Shown piece by piece: positions 17,301 to 27,862 of a stretch of DNA of 64,000 nucleotides. The notes below the pieces were generated by a model that saw only the letters and a program-made list of their open reading frames with translations, ran no database searches and was not told the origin of the DNA. Origin of the DNA: Zoroaster sp. YZ-2022 (lineage: Eukaryota > Echinodermata > Asteroidea > Forcipulatida > Zoroasteridae); the NCBI GenBank assembly GCA_029582265.1, contig CM055821.1:41177004-41241003 (forward strand). The letters are read 5' to 3'. Position 1 is the stretch's first letter, and every line of letters starts with the position of its first letter. Position numbers and translations under genes: made by a program.

Positions 17301-18148
17301 TATATCATTACTATTCACCTATATCACTGCTAGATTTTATCAACTGCCTTGATATATATATTTTTACCTTTATGTTATCTTATCTTGTCTATTATTCCTT
17401 TTGTCCAACTGTCTCTTACAGGACAATTTTAATTTAGCTATTTACACCCACACACCAACCCCTCAATTTGTAAGGTGTAAACCCCCCCCCCCCCTTTGTT
17501 GTAGTATCCTTTTGTGTATTGTCCTATTTTCACCCTAGTTTACTACATACGAAGTCCTGTCCTATAATGAATATTAAAGTGAATCTAAATCCGATTTATA
17601 TTTATTATGAAGAATGGAAACTTGCTCCATGTGTTTATCATGGAGGTTACCATAAACATTGGTTGAGAGGAACGTTTTCCCTTAACTGCTTTTTCTTATG
17701 AAATGTATCAGAATTTTATAAAAATTTCAATTTTTGTTTTTTTGTATTATCAAACCCATCAAAACATAAATGTTGTTTTAAAAAAAGAACCATAAACGTT
17801 TTTTTTTCAAACTATTTGTGATTTTACGACGCAACTTTCATCAGCCCCAAATATTATGACAACCTCCATGAAATGACCAACCTGATTCAGTGCTCATAAT
17901 TAAATGATTTACTTTCTTGATAATATTTAAATGTTTGAATTACTCTCATATTTGCAACACAAATCTGCTCCACAAGACATGATAGGTATTATATAAACCT
18001 CTGTTATAATACCAAATATACAAGTACTTTTTACAAGTATATTTACAAACAATATCCCAAATTACCCAAAAATGATTCCATTTCTTGATATAAAACTCAT
18101 TGTAGCTCGTACAATCTAACAATTTTCTTACATAATTATATGATAGTG

Positions 18149-18194
<46 letters not shown>

Positions 18195-18812
18195 TAAATT
18201 ATACTTTGTTATATACAAACTACAATGAAATCTCATCCATGATACAGTTATATGGCAGGCACAGATTGGACACATTTGTTACACTACAATGAACAATGAC
18301 AATAGACGTACACATTCTTTTCAAGTATAATTCTGATAACGTTCAGATAAAATATATAATTGCAGAGGATTACATATTTCTGGCAACTGGATTAATCTTT
18401 CTATGAGATTATACAAAACATAAATATCACTATATATGTATACACTTGACATATAATAAACATTTTAATTACAATAACTCTTAATAAATGAAAATATATA
18501 AATGACACTGTGTGAAATTATACACACAATTAGGTATGATTAAGTTTAACTTTTTATGAATGAATTAACTCACACCAGCTGATGTCCAATCACAAGGTCC
18601 ACCATGATTGGGACAGAGTGAAAGTTATACAATTTAAAATTCAATTCGAAAGTTATACAGTTAAAAGGCACCCCAGGGAAAATGAACACACCAACAAAAT
18701 GAAGCAGAGGAACATAAAAAAAGATAATTTTTTATAATATAATTTAATTATTACTAACAATAAACTTACAATAAACATAATATCAATTAAATTTAATACA
18801 ATTCAAGTAAAT
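17301..18812. other. AT-rich intergenic DNA with microsatellite
   Basis: No gene seen. It contains a C-run near 17480 and a long (TA)n tract at about 18150-18185. The first part may be the 3' untranslated end of the Penelope-like copy. Confidence 0.6.
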
Positions 18813-19290
18813 TTAGATAAATGATAAATTGGAACTCGGTTGTTGATCGTTGTGTAGTTGGCTGGTTAAGCGTGCGGCGGTGACATGGGAACTCGCACTG
18901 GATAGAGAGCCTTGGCGTGCATCGGCGGATGACGTCAGGTCCTCGAGACGGCGTTTGCCTCTAATACCAAAGTCAGCGTCGTGCCTCTCCATGTTCCCAA
19001 CCAGATGCCAAAGCCCAGAAAATTATTATTTTTAAATCGACCTTAAAGGTTGTGGCGACTTTGCAGCTTGGCCCCAGTCTCGGCAATCTCAACTCGGATG
19101 TCCTCCAAACCATCGGCTAACAGAGCCGGTATACCCAGAAAACGGCTGATCAGACCGGCAATAGTGGAGCTCAGATCCATACCCCCAGGTGGGGTCTCGC
19201 GCAGAAGCCTCAGTGCCCAAAGTCATCGAGGCGGTGGTCAATCTGCTAAGTGTCTCCCAAACCCCTTTACTTTTCTTTATACACGACACC
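18813..19290 (-). other. GC-richer island with coding-like minus-strand segments, unrecognised
   Basis: This segment is visibly richer in G and C than its AT-rich flanks. On the minus strand one frame runs from an ATG at 18992 to a stop at 18813 (59 residues, starting MERHDADFGIRGKRRLED). An earlier segment near 19040-19180 encodes MDLSSTIAGLISRFLGIPAL followed by a charged helix and a stop. Both look more protein-like than surrounding frames. They could be remnants of a transposon or gag-like gene, or exons. I recognise no family. Confidence 0.35.
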
Positions 19291-19625
19291 AATAATGAAT
19301 ATTCATTTATCCCATAAATTTGAATAAATATCGATCCAGACCGTGCATGTTAAATCATGTTTGGAAACCTTTGCATGTTTAAGCCAAATAAGGAAATCAA
19401 ATTCACAACAGATTCTTTAGTAAACAAAAAGGTGCAGCCCCATGGCTCGGTGGATATTAACAAAATAAGGATGGCTGCTGGTACTATAAAAAAGTAAGGT
19501 GGTACGAAAAGGACATGATTTCGTCACACCCACAGGATTTAAGTACAATTATTTATGTTACCTTAAAATGACATTTATACATTAATTCTAAGTTTGTGAC
19601 ACTTGGAATAATAATTGATTCTAAC

Positions 19626-19862
19626 CTCATTTCGCTGCTCATTTGCTCATTTCGCTGCTCATTTGCTCATTTCGCAGCTCATTTTGCTGCTCATTTACTC
19701 ATTTCGCTGCTCATTTTGCTGCTCATTTGCTCATTTCGCTGCTCATTTCACTGCTCATTTGGTCATTTCGCTGCTCATTTTGCTGCTCGTTTGCTCATTT
19801 CGCTGCTCATTTGCTCATTTCGCTGCTCATTTTGCTGCTCATTTCGCTGCTCATTTTGTGCA
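19626..19862. repeat. Short tandem repeat (GCTGCTCATTT/GCTCATTTC units)
   Basis: About 240 bases built from the 10- and 11-base words TTTGCTCATT and TCGCTGCTCAT. The three overlapping plus-strand frames here are open only because of the repeat. Confidence 0.92.
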
Positions 19863-20036
19863 TTTTTCTTGGGAATTATTAATACTTTGAGTTATAATAA
19901 TTTTTGAGTTTTCTTTTATATAGTGATATGTATCGGTAATCCATTCATTGTTACGTGAATTTAAAAAAAAGTGAATAAAAAAATAATAAAAAGAGTTGAA
20001 TGTGTTCTTTTGTGTTTATATTTGTGTGTCATTATG

Positions 20037-20476
20037 TCTCAACTTGCCCGAAATCATCAATATGCATGCTGCGCTTGCGCACTACTCCCTCCACCACACA
20101 AACTGCACACCTCCACCTTTAAATTCATTGACAAATATATAAAAACGGTAATAGTTTGCTATAACGTGTCTCAACTTGTAAAAAGAGTTGAATGTGTTCT
20201 TTTGTGTTTATATTTTTGTGTCATTATGTCTCAACTTGCCCAAAATCATCAATATGCATGCTGCGCTTGCGCACTACTCCCTCCACCACACAAACTGCAC
20301 ACCTCCGCGCGCTTGCGCACTACTCCCTCCACCACACAAACTACACACCTCCACGCGCGCACGAAATCATCAATATGCATGCTGCGCTTGCGCACTACTC
20401 CCTCCACCACACAAACTGGCGCTTGCGCACTACTCCCTCCACACAAACTGCACACCTCCACCTTTAAATTCATCTC
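20037..20476. repeat. Satellite-like repeat cluster
   Basis: Copies of a unit with ATCAATATGCATGCTGCGCT, then TTGCGCACTACTCCCTCCAC and CACACAAACTGCACACCTCC, recur with varied truncations. Overlapping open frames on both strands are repeat artefacts. Confidence 0.88.
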
Positions 20477-21524
20477 AACTTACCCGAAATCATCAATATG
20501 CATGCTTGTGTGCAGTTTGTGTGCAGTGGTAAAATTGTGGTTGAAAAAAAAAAATTGAAAACAAATTTCAATCATGTGTGGAGCAAACCTTACACGGTTT
20601 GTGGTGGAGCAGTCTGCAATTTGTCTGCAGTGATTTTTGTGCAGTTTGTAACGGCAATCCCTCCACAATCCCTCCACAGTGCTGGAGCAATGGACGAATT
20701 ATTGACACCTCCCCCCTAAAATTGCACATTGTGCATTTGTGTGGCGGTGGGTGGTGGGGGTAACTCCTATGGAGTTTGTGTACAATTTGTGGAGCAGAGG
20801 GTGGAGGGGTGGTAACACAATTTTTTTTTTAATTGGCCGAAATGACGTCAGATCTTCAGGCTATGGCAGGGAATACTGTGGTCCCTGGATTAGTCTATTG
20901 GTCCCGTCCATGACTATAATGAGAGCGCCATCACATATGATGCAGGAGTTCGCAGACAGAGGGCATTTTGTATTGTAAGCATTGAGCGCCATTTTTTATG
21001 GACAGCCATCAATGACCAACAATTTTAAACATGTTAGCAAGAGATTCTGCCCACAATTAAACATTTTACACCGGAAGTATTTAAGAGCAATATATCTTGG
21101 TGAAGTATGTTGATATCAGTGTTTTTCACTAATTACAGTATTTAAAACAAACATTGAATTTCCGGTTTTATTTTGCACTGGCGACCGCCCATAGTTTGGC
21201 AAACGTTACTATGGCTGTGACGTAGGAAATTATCACTGCTTAACCATTCTAGTATTAACGGTTACTTTGAAAATTTCTAACAAAATGGCCGCTGAGATGT
21301 CCTTTTTCAGGTAGAAAAACTCTTCATACTTAGTAATTTTACCGCTAGAGGGATACGATATGCACGAGGCGAATAGCATACGAGTTGTTGCGCGTTGACC
21401 AAAATGAGTACGAATTAGTAAAAGTACGAATTTTTCCATGCGGTGAGGCTGCATGTGTTTTGCAGAAATATGTGACATGCATGATGAGTGGTGCGCAGTG
21501 ACCACTACTCTGTGGTAAAAGCGT
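20477..21524. other. Non-coding DNA before assembly gap
   Basis: No gene seen. The first 350 bases carry more short words related to the satellite cluster (GTGGAGG, GCAGTTTGTG). The rest is unique-looking. Confidence 0.5.
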
Positions 21525-22024
21525 NNNNNNNNNNNNNNNNNNNNNNNNNNNNNNNNNNNNNNNNNNNNNNNNNNNNNNNNNNNNNNNNNNNNNNNNNNNN
21601 NNNNNNNNNNNNNNNNNNNNNNNNNNNNNNNNNNNNNNNNNNNNNNNNNNNNNNNNNNNNNNNNNNNNNNNNNNNNNNNNNNNNNNNNNNNNNNNNNNNN
21701 NNNNNNNNNNNNNNNNNNNNNNNNNNNNNNNNNNNNNNNNNNNNNNNNNNNNNNNNNNNNNNNNNNNNNNNNNNNNNNNNNNNNNNNNNNNNNNNNNNNN
21801 NNNNNNNNNNNNNNNNNNNNNNNNNNNNNNNNNNNNNNNNNNNNNNNNNNNNNNNNNNNNNNNNNNNNNNNNNNNNNNNNNNNNNNNNNNNNNNNNNNNN
21901 NNNNNNNNNNNNNNNNNNNNNNNNNNNNNNNNNNNNNNNNNNNNNNNNNNNNNNNNNNNNNNNNNNNNNNNNNNNNNNNNNNNNNNNNNNNNNNNNNNNN
22001 NNNNNNNNNNNNNNNNNNNNNNNN
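21525..22024. other. Assembly gap (500 N)
   Basis: Exactly 500 unknown bases; frames crossing it have no meaning. The round number suggests a gap of unknown true size. Confidence 0.99.
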
Positions 22025-22130
22025 TTTTTTTAAAAAATAAAATTCAAATAAAAAATGATTCGAACTCGGCACCCTTCACATCATAGGCAAGCGCGTTAAC
22101 CACTATGCTACAGAGCCATTCAAACGCCTT
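22025..22130 (-). repeat. tRNA-derived SINE fragment
   Basis: On the minus strand the head carries a box-A-like TAGCATAGTGGTTAACGC and a box-B-like GAGTTCGAATC, about 35 bases apart, followed by an A/T-rich tail running into the gap. The 3' side does not pair with the 5' GGCTCTG, so it is not a functional tRNA. A SINE promoter region fits best. Confidence 0.65.
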
Positions 22131-22207
22131 GGAGAATTACAAATAGATTCTTGAAAGAACCTTTACAAAATGTTTTAATAAGATAATGGCAACTCCGGAC
22201 TACATTC

Positions 22208-22320
22208 AGATTAAAAGGACAATATCGTCACGATCAGAGCAGACTTTCAACAGGGCATGGAATCGGTGTCCTAAGTTTAAGATGAAGACGGTGACTGAAA
22301 ATTACCCCCGTGGTTACACT
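22208..22320. mobile_element. Partial copy of TTAA-end MITE family
   Basis: It contains AAAGGACAATATCGTCACGA, GGGCATGGAATCGG and the internal GTGACTGAAAATTAC shared with five other copies in the window. The right half is missing. Confidence 0.75.
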
Positions 22321-22578
22321 CCTGATGCACAACCGATCAGAATCCCACGGCTATCATAAAGATGACACCCAAACAGACATAGAAACATACAGACAATAAA
22401 TATTTAAACAAACCAAATTTTCCCCTTTTTCACGAATTATTCGCTTATTTTTTTTACCGCATGACAAATTCTGGGGATGATCCTATGGACCATCCCAGGC
22501 TAAAAAGTGGGGGTATATATCCTCCCCCCCCCCCGGCATTTACGCCCGTGCTCACGTATGCAGCAACAATGATAATAC

Positions 22579-23178
22579 TCTAAAAAACGAAGTGCTGAAT
22601 ATAGCTTCTCTATAGTGCAGTCACTATACAAGCTCCTAAAGTGCTAAAATTAGCACTTGAGATGCTATATTCAGCACTTCGAGTGTACTTTGTATATGCA
22701 CTCTAAAAACGAAGTGCTGAATATAGCACCTCTAGTGCTAATTTTAGCACTTTTTAGGAGCTTGAATAGTTACTGCACTCGAGGTGCTATATTCAGCACT
22801 TCGTTTTTAGAGTGCATATACAAAGTACACTCGAAGTGCTGAATATAGCATCTCAAGTGCTAATTTTAGCACTTTTTAGGAGCTTGTATAGTGACTGCAC
22901 TCGAGGTGCTATATTCAGCACTTCGTTTTTAGAGTGCATATACAAAGTACACTCGAAGTGCTGAATGTAGCATCTCAAGTGCTAATTTTAGCACTGTTTA
23001 AGAGCTTGTATAGTGACTGCACTCGAGGGCATATTCAGCACTTCGTTTTTAGAGTGCATATACAAAGTACACTCGAAGTGCTGAATGTAGCATCTCAAGT
23101 GCTAATTTTAGCACTGTTTAAGAGCTTGTATAGTGACTGCACTCGAGGTGCTATATTCAGCACTTCGTTTTTTAGAGT
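22579..23178. mobile_element. MITE-like cluster with nested palindromic 120-130-base units
   Basis: The outer ends are inverted copies of ACTCTAAAAAACGAAGTGCT. Inside, a unit reading AAGTGCTGAATATAGC... and ending in its inverse GCTATATTCAGCACTTCG repeats several times (near 22815, 22935 and 23050). The structure looks like serial duplication of a fold-back element. Frames within it are artefacts. Confidence 0.8.
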
Positions 23179-23878
23179 GTACGACTTTATCTTGTTGGGT
23201 ATTATTTTCAGTCACTGTGTTAAACAAACGAATAAAAAAGAAACGAATTTTCATCTGTCGTGTCCCAAGAAAAGGGCAGAAAACTCCCTCAAACTGATAC
23301 GAGTCTTCTGTGAAATTTTATTACCATATTTATCTCGCTCAAACACAACACCTTACAATCTTCATGAAATCAATAATATAGATAATATTTAAGTGGTGAA
23401 TATTGTTATATTTTCATCGGTTAACTCTGTATTTACAATATACATCTGTGTAACAATGTCCACGTAGTACTCACTGTTCTTACTTTCGGCATTTTTATTA
23501 TATTTTAAAATAAAATATAGATTGTCATGTACGTACTACATAGTACTTATATACGAACTGATAATGATGAATACAAGTTGAATATGGACAAAACTTGAAA
23601 CAATTTTGAGTCTAAATTCTATTTTAAAAATTCTAACATATTAAACAATGACTGTGTATATAGCAATACTGAACGGCGATGTTTCAACCGTCAGAACGGC
23701 GTGCAACATGCTGCAAATACAAGGTGTCCAAAGAAAATCCCTATTTGTTATAGTTTTGTAAGCAGTAAGATTCCCCATGCCTTTGCTAAGTTCTGTAAAC
23801 ACGTTAACAGATTTGGTAAACTTGTTTTGAAAACAAATGCAATTATGTAACGCTGATTGCTACTTGCACATTTCCAAG
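23179..23878. other. Non-coding AT-rich DNA
   Basis: I see no gene or clear repeat. Confidence 0.5.
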
Positions 23879-24090
23879 TTTAAAGGGACACCATCGTTAC
23901 GGTCAGAGCAGACTTTCAACAGGGCATGGAATCAGTGGAATGTAGTTTAAGATGACTTAAAATTACTGGCTCACTTACGCAACGGTAATATGACATTATT
24001 ATGTGGGGTATTTTTTCAGTCTCTGAGTTAATCTAAAACTAGTACTCCGATTCCATGCCCTGTTGATCGTGACGATATTGCCCCTTTAAA
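23879..24090. mobile_element. MITE, TTAA-end family
   Basis: Full-length copy of about 212 bases. The ends read TTAAAGGGACACCATCGTTA and, inverted, TTAAAGGGGCAATATCGTCA. Inner inverted words GGGCATGGAATC and GATTCCATGCCC flank a loop. Confidence 0.85.
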
Positions 24091-24426
24091 CAAGAATACA
24101 GTTTAAAATACATTCATATTATTATAATCGGCAAACACAAACTTCCAGCGTACTCATCGTACTCACTTGGAACTTTGATATGCCATATTCAGTCAAGTAT
24201 AATTGAGAAATGTATTTGAATAATTTTACTAAAATGAAAATTCCTCAGACAGAAAGATTTCCACAAGATGTTAGATATCATTATAAGATTTACACCAGGC
24301 AAGTATGATGAAAAAAATCCTTAAAGTGTTATCATTTGCGACTATATTTATAAGACGTCAGTTAAATTAAAGACAATAATATATGCAGGTTGGGAAAATA
24401 TTTGTCAAATAAGCCTATTGGGCAAA

Positions 24427-24709
24427 AAAAAAGTCTTGTTTTTGGTCTCCGCGTGCGTCGCCTCAGACCCGCGCATCGGCATTTGTAATCTTCTTTTTCA
24501 TTGCTATGAAACGATGTCGAATTGCAGCCAAATTTTTTGGATCGATTGGAATGCTGCCGTGCTGTTTTAAACGACTTTTTCACATAAGAGTATGAATGTT
24601 TGCCCGATTTGTAGCGTAGCAAAAAATAAAGAAAACTAAAACAAAATGCCGACGCGCGGGTCTGAGGCGACGCGCACGGAGACCAGACACCTGGATACTT
24701 CTTTAGGGG
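24427..24709. mobile_element. MITE family 'GTCTCCGG', copy 1 (diverged)
   Basis: It shares with copies at 26078 and 29286 the ends (AAGTCT...GGTCTCC), the word GTCGCCTCAGA...CGCG, and a core TGCCGTGCTGTTTTAAACGA. The left and right parts are mutually inverted. Confidence 0.8.
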
Positions 24710-26077
24710 GCCTTATGTACATTTCCTGAATGTTTCCTCAAATACACCAATATAACAGCACCGTGATGTAAATGTGCTTGGCACATCACAATTTCTCATA
24801 CACTTCAAGTTTATAAAGTCCCAAATTCACTGGATTGTTTAGATGTATGGCCCTATATGTACACAAATATCCTCAGAAAAGTACCCGCTATAAAAGACAG
24901 TTTGCACCATTGTTAAAAGTATAACCATTCCTTCAAAGTCTGGGACCAATAAACAATATAAAGCATTCGCTTAGGGCCATACAATATTTGTCCTGGCCGG
25001 CCCTATTTTGGTAAAACGATGTAACTTTTTGAGATTTTGAGATAAACGCCATTTCCACTAAAGTGAGGGCGCTACTTGCAATTCTGAAAATCTCAATATC
25101 AGGCAATGAATCGTTTGGAATGAACAGATAAATTCACGATACCATATTTCCAAAATAAAGTGGCAGTTATTCAAACTTTAAACCTATTTTTACCAAAATA
25201 AGTCCGTGGCTTGGATAGAAATTACCGACACGGATTTACCCTTACCCTTCTTGTATTAGAGTTAATACGGTAAATTATATATATTAAATTATTTATTTAA
25301 ACAAAAGTTGTTATGCAAGTCCCGTTTCATTTAATATCATTTTACTTTTCACCTTTTTGGTAATATTCACACTTTCGTGCGTTTTAGTCTAATTATGGCT
25401 GTGGTTGTTTTTGAATTGCCTGAAATAATAAATAGGGCCTAAGTAAAATAAATGAACAACAACCGACTGCAGATTCACAACGTGTAACCAAACACTTCGG
25501 CTTGGTGCTTATCGCCCGTGCCCGTGCCCGTGCCCGTGCCCAAAACCAGTCATTAACCTGCGGTAAAAAGACCAAGCGACAAACGTCTACTCCCATTCAC
25601 AAATGCCCGTATCGATTTCGTTTTCAAAATGTAAACAAATTGTTTGTTTTTTAATAAAGCCAAATAGAAATGGGCAAATTCACGTTTTAGGGACACACGA
25701 AAGACTTTCAAAGAACATGAGTAAACAATCTTCGTCACTCTGATTGGTTCAAACGCCGGCTAAATAGAACGGCTGGCGGACAGCTGGCATAACCCGCTGC
25801 TCTGATTAATACACCCCCACGTGATTAAGTGTTGTCCAATCAGATTGTCTAAACTGTCTTTAGCATTTTTATGAATGTATAATAACATCGTGACCTTCAG
25901 TTCAACTACGTCACAAAACATAAGAAACCCTGATACCATGCAACTGTAGCCACCTCTTCTAACAAATATAAGTTGAATCACAACCTTAAAGATGGATCGC
26001 CAGAAATTTTTCATATTTTTTCCCTGAAACATTGCTGCAAGTATTTTAAATGAAGACAGGAAAAACAACTGCTTTAG
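24710..26077. other. Non-coding DNA
   Basis: No gene seen. A short (CGTGCC)n-type hexamer repeat lies near 25510-25540. Confidence 0.5.
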
Positions 26078-26399
26078 GCCAAAAAACAAAAGTCTCCGGT
26101 TTCTGGTCTCCACGCGCGTCACCTCAGATCCGCCCGTCGACATTTTTTTTTTTTTTTTTTTTTGCTATGTCCAATTTGCATCCAAAATTGCTGGAATTCT
26201 GCCGTGCTGTTTTAAACGACTTTTCACATATATAGGGGTATGGACGTTTGCCCGATTTGTGAGACCAATAGCGGCGTATACATGTATCACGTATTTCACC
26301 TTGGCGCATGGCAAAACAAAAGATTACAAAAAAGCATCGCGGCACCGATTTTGAAGCCGACCTATGACCAGAAACCGGAGACTTTATTAGCTGGCCTTA
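26078..26399. mobile_element. MITE family 'GTCTCCGG', copy 2
   Basis: The ends are AAAAGTCTCCGGTTTCTGGT and its inverse ACCAGAAACCGGAGACTTT, with TAGGCC/GGCCTTA at the outer borders. The core carries TGCCGTGCTGTTTTAAACGA. It is about 320 bases long. Confidence 0.88.
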
Positions 26400-26613
26400 A
26401 TTACAATGACACATTGTCGTATTCATCAGATGATCTAGGTATTGTCTGCATGTTTAACGCGTGGTGAATGAGAATGGAATCTTCGAACGAAGGAGCAATG
26501 TTTTTTTTCCCCGAGAAACATGGGTACCTAACAAATTCAGTCATATTACGGGCACACCTGAAAAATTGCCGTAATATACTGCGGCCAATTTTTAAAGCTA
26601 TTATTTGTAAAGT

Positions 26614-27010
26614 ATTGGTAATGTTGGCAAAACTGCTTCTAAAAGTATCCTTACTTTCTTTGAATCAAGATATACATTAAACAACCAACCTGTGGAGGTT
26701 ATAGTTAAATCATTCAACGTATTTAGTAAAAACTGAATTGGAAACATTCATTTTCAAATTTCAGGTTTTCACAAAACTAGTCAATATAGAGTTGTATTTA
26801 TTCCCATCGGACAGTACTGAATTAAGGCTCGGTACCAAGTCTTAAACTCGAACTGAAAGTTATGGGTATAATATTTCCACTTTTCTTAAAAATTATAGCA
26901 CCCATCAGACACAATTATTTTCAGGGAAGATTGATACTACCATCGGATTTATACAAATGTGTACATTATAATTCAAGATTTTTGCCATTTTTTGGAATTA
27001 CCAATACCAC
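26614..27010. repeat. Dispersed repeat, copy 1
   Basis: It shares GGCAAAACTGCTTCTAAA, TATCCTTACTTTCTTT and, about 350 bases later, GGAATTACCAATA with a segment at 51130-51490 in the same orientation. The family is unidentified. Confidence 0.7.
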
Positions 27011-27018
27011 ACCTTACC

Positions 27019-27470
27019 TTTAATCTACTCTAGGTTAATGCATCATCCTTCGATCTACTCTAGGTTAATGCATCATCCTTCGATCTACTCTAGGTTAATG
27101 CATCATCCTTCGATCTACTCTAGGTTAATGCATCATCCTTCGATCTACTCTAGGTTAATGCATCATCCTTCGATCTACTCTAGGTTAATGCATCATCCTT
27201 CGATCTACTCTAGGTTAATGCATCATCCTTCGATCTACTCTAGGTTAATGCATCATCCTTCGATCTACTCTAGGTTAATGCATCATCCTTCGATCTACTC
27301 TAGGTTAATGCATCATCCTTCGATCTACTCTAGGTTAATGCGTCATCCTTCGATCTACTCTAGGTTAATGCATCATCCTTCGATCTACTCTAGGTTAATG
27401 CATCATCCTTCGATCTACTCTAGGTTAATGCATCATCCTTTGATCTACTCTAGGTTAATGCATCATCCTT
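27019..27470. repeat. 30-bp minisatellite, about 15 units
   Basis: The unit is ATGCATCATCCTTCGATCTA followed by CTCTAGGTTA, with almost no variation. Because 30 is divisible by three, a plus-strand frame encoding repeats of MHHPSIYSRL stays open. The array runs into the last exon of the methyltransferase-like gene, and its first unit supplies that gene's stop codon on the minus strand. Confidence 0.97.
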
Positions 27471-27862
27471 TACACCGTTACACGCAGCTTCACCCTTGAA
27501 GAAAGTAATACAGTCGAATGTGAGGTTGAGGTTCATCTGGCCCTCGTTCCCACATTTACAGTAGTTGCTCAAGTAGTTCAGCAAGGCGCTGCGGTTGCCC
27601 CCCGCCAGACTCTCATAGACCCGTGTGGCGTTGGTCAAACATATAAAGTCCAACAGCAACTTGCCAGCCTTAGAGGCCTTTACGAAGCAATCAGAGATGT
27701 CGACTTGGTAGGAGACGTTCTCCAGGCGATAGTGGATGCCGTTGCGACGCAGGATCGGCAGGACGTCGTCACTGTATCGCTTCTTGTTCTGGACCGGTAA
27801 TTCTGGAAGGTCTGGCAGGGTAGCCTCGTAGTCTTCAAAGGCTTGAAGGAGGTCATTTCCAT
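27450..27862 (-). CDS. HNMT-like exon 4 (terminal)
   Basis: It begins after TTTCCGCAG and encodes DGNDLLQAFEDY, then VSYQVDISDCFVKA and LLLDFICLTNATRV. The last codons (KDDALT and TAG) come from the first minisatellite unit. Confidence 0.83.

Noticed and set aside
19596..20558. Several overlapping ORFs of 70-195 residues
   Set aside because: All arise from short tandem or satellite repeats and are low-complexity in every frame.
21233..22072. Long frames across the first gap
   Set aside because: They consist of unknown bases. The same applies to all frames over 58766-59265.
22045..22130. Functional tRNA gene on the minus strand
   Set aside because: Box A and box B words are present but the acceptor stem cannot pair, and an A/T-rich tail follows, so a SINE is more likely.
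27019..27470. CRISPR-like array
   Set aside because: The units are head-to-tail with no unique spacers. The context is eukaryotic.
27038..27499. Open frame of repeated MHHPSIYSRL
   Set aside because: The 30-base repeat is a multiple of three, so a frame without stops repeats indefinitely. It lies opposite the end of a real exon.
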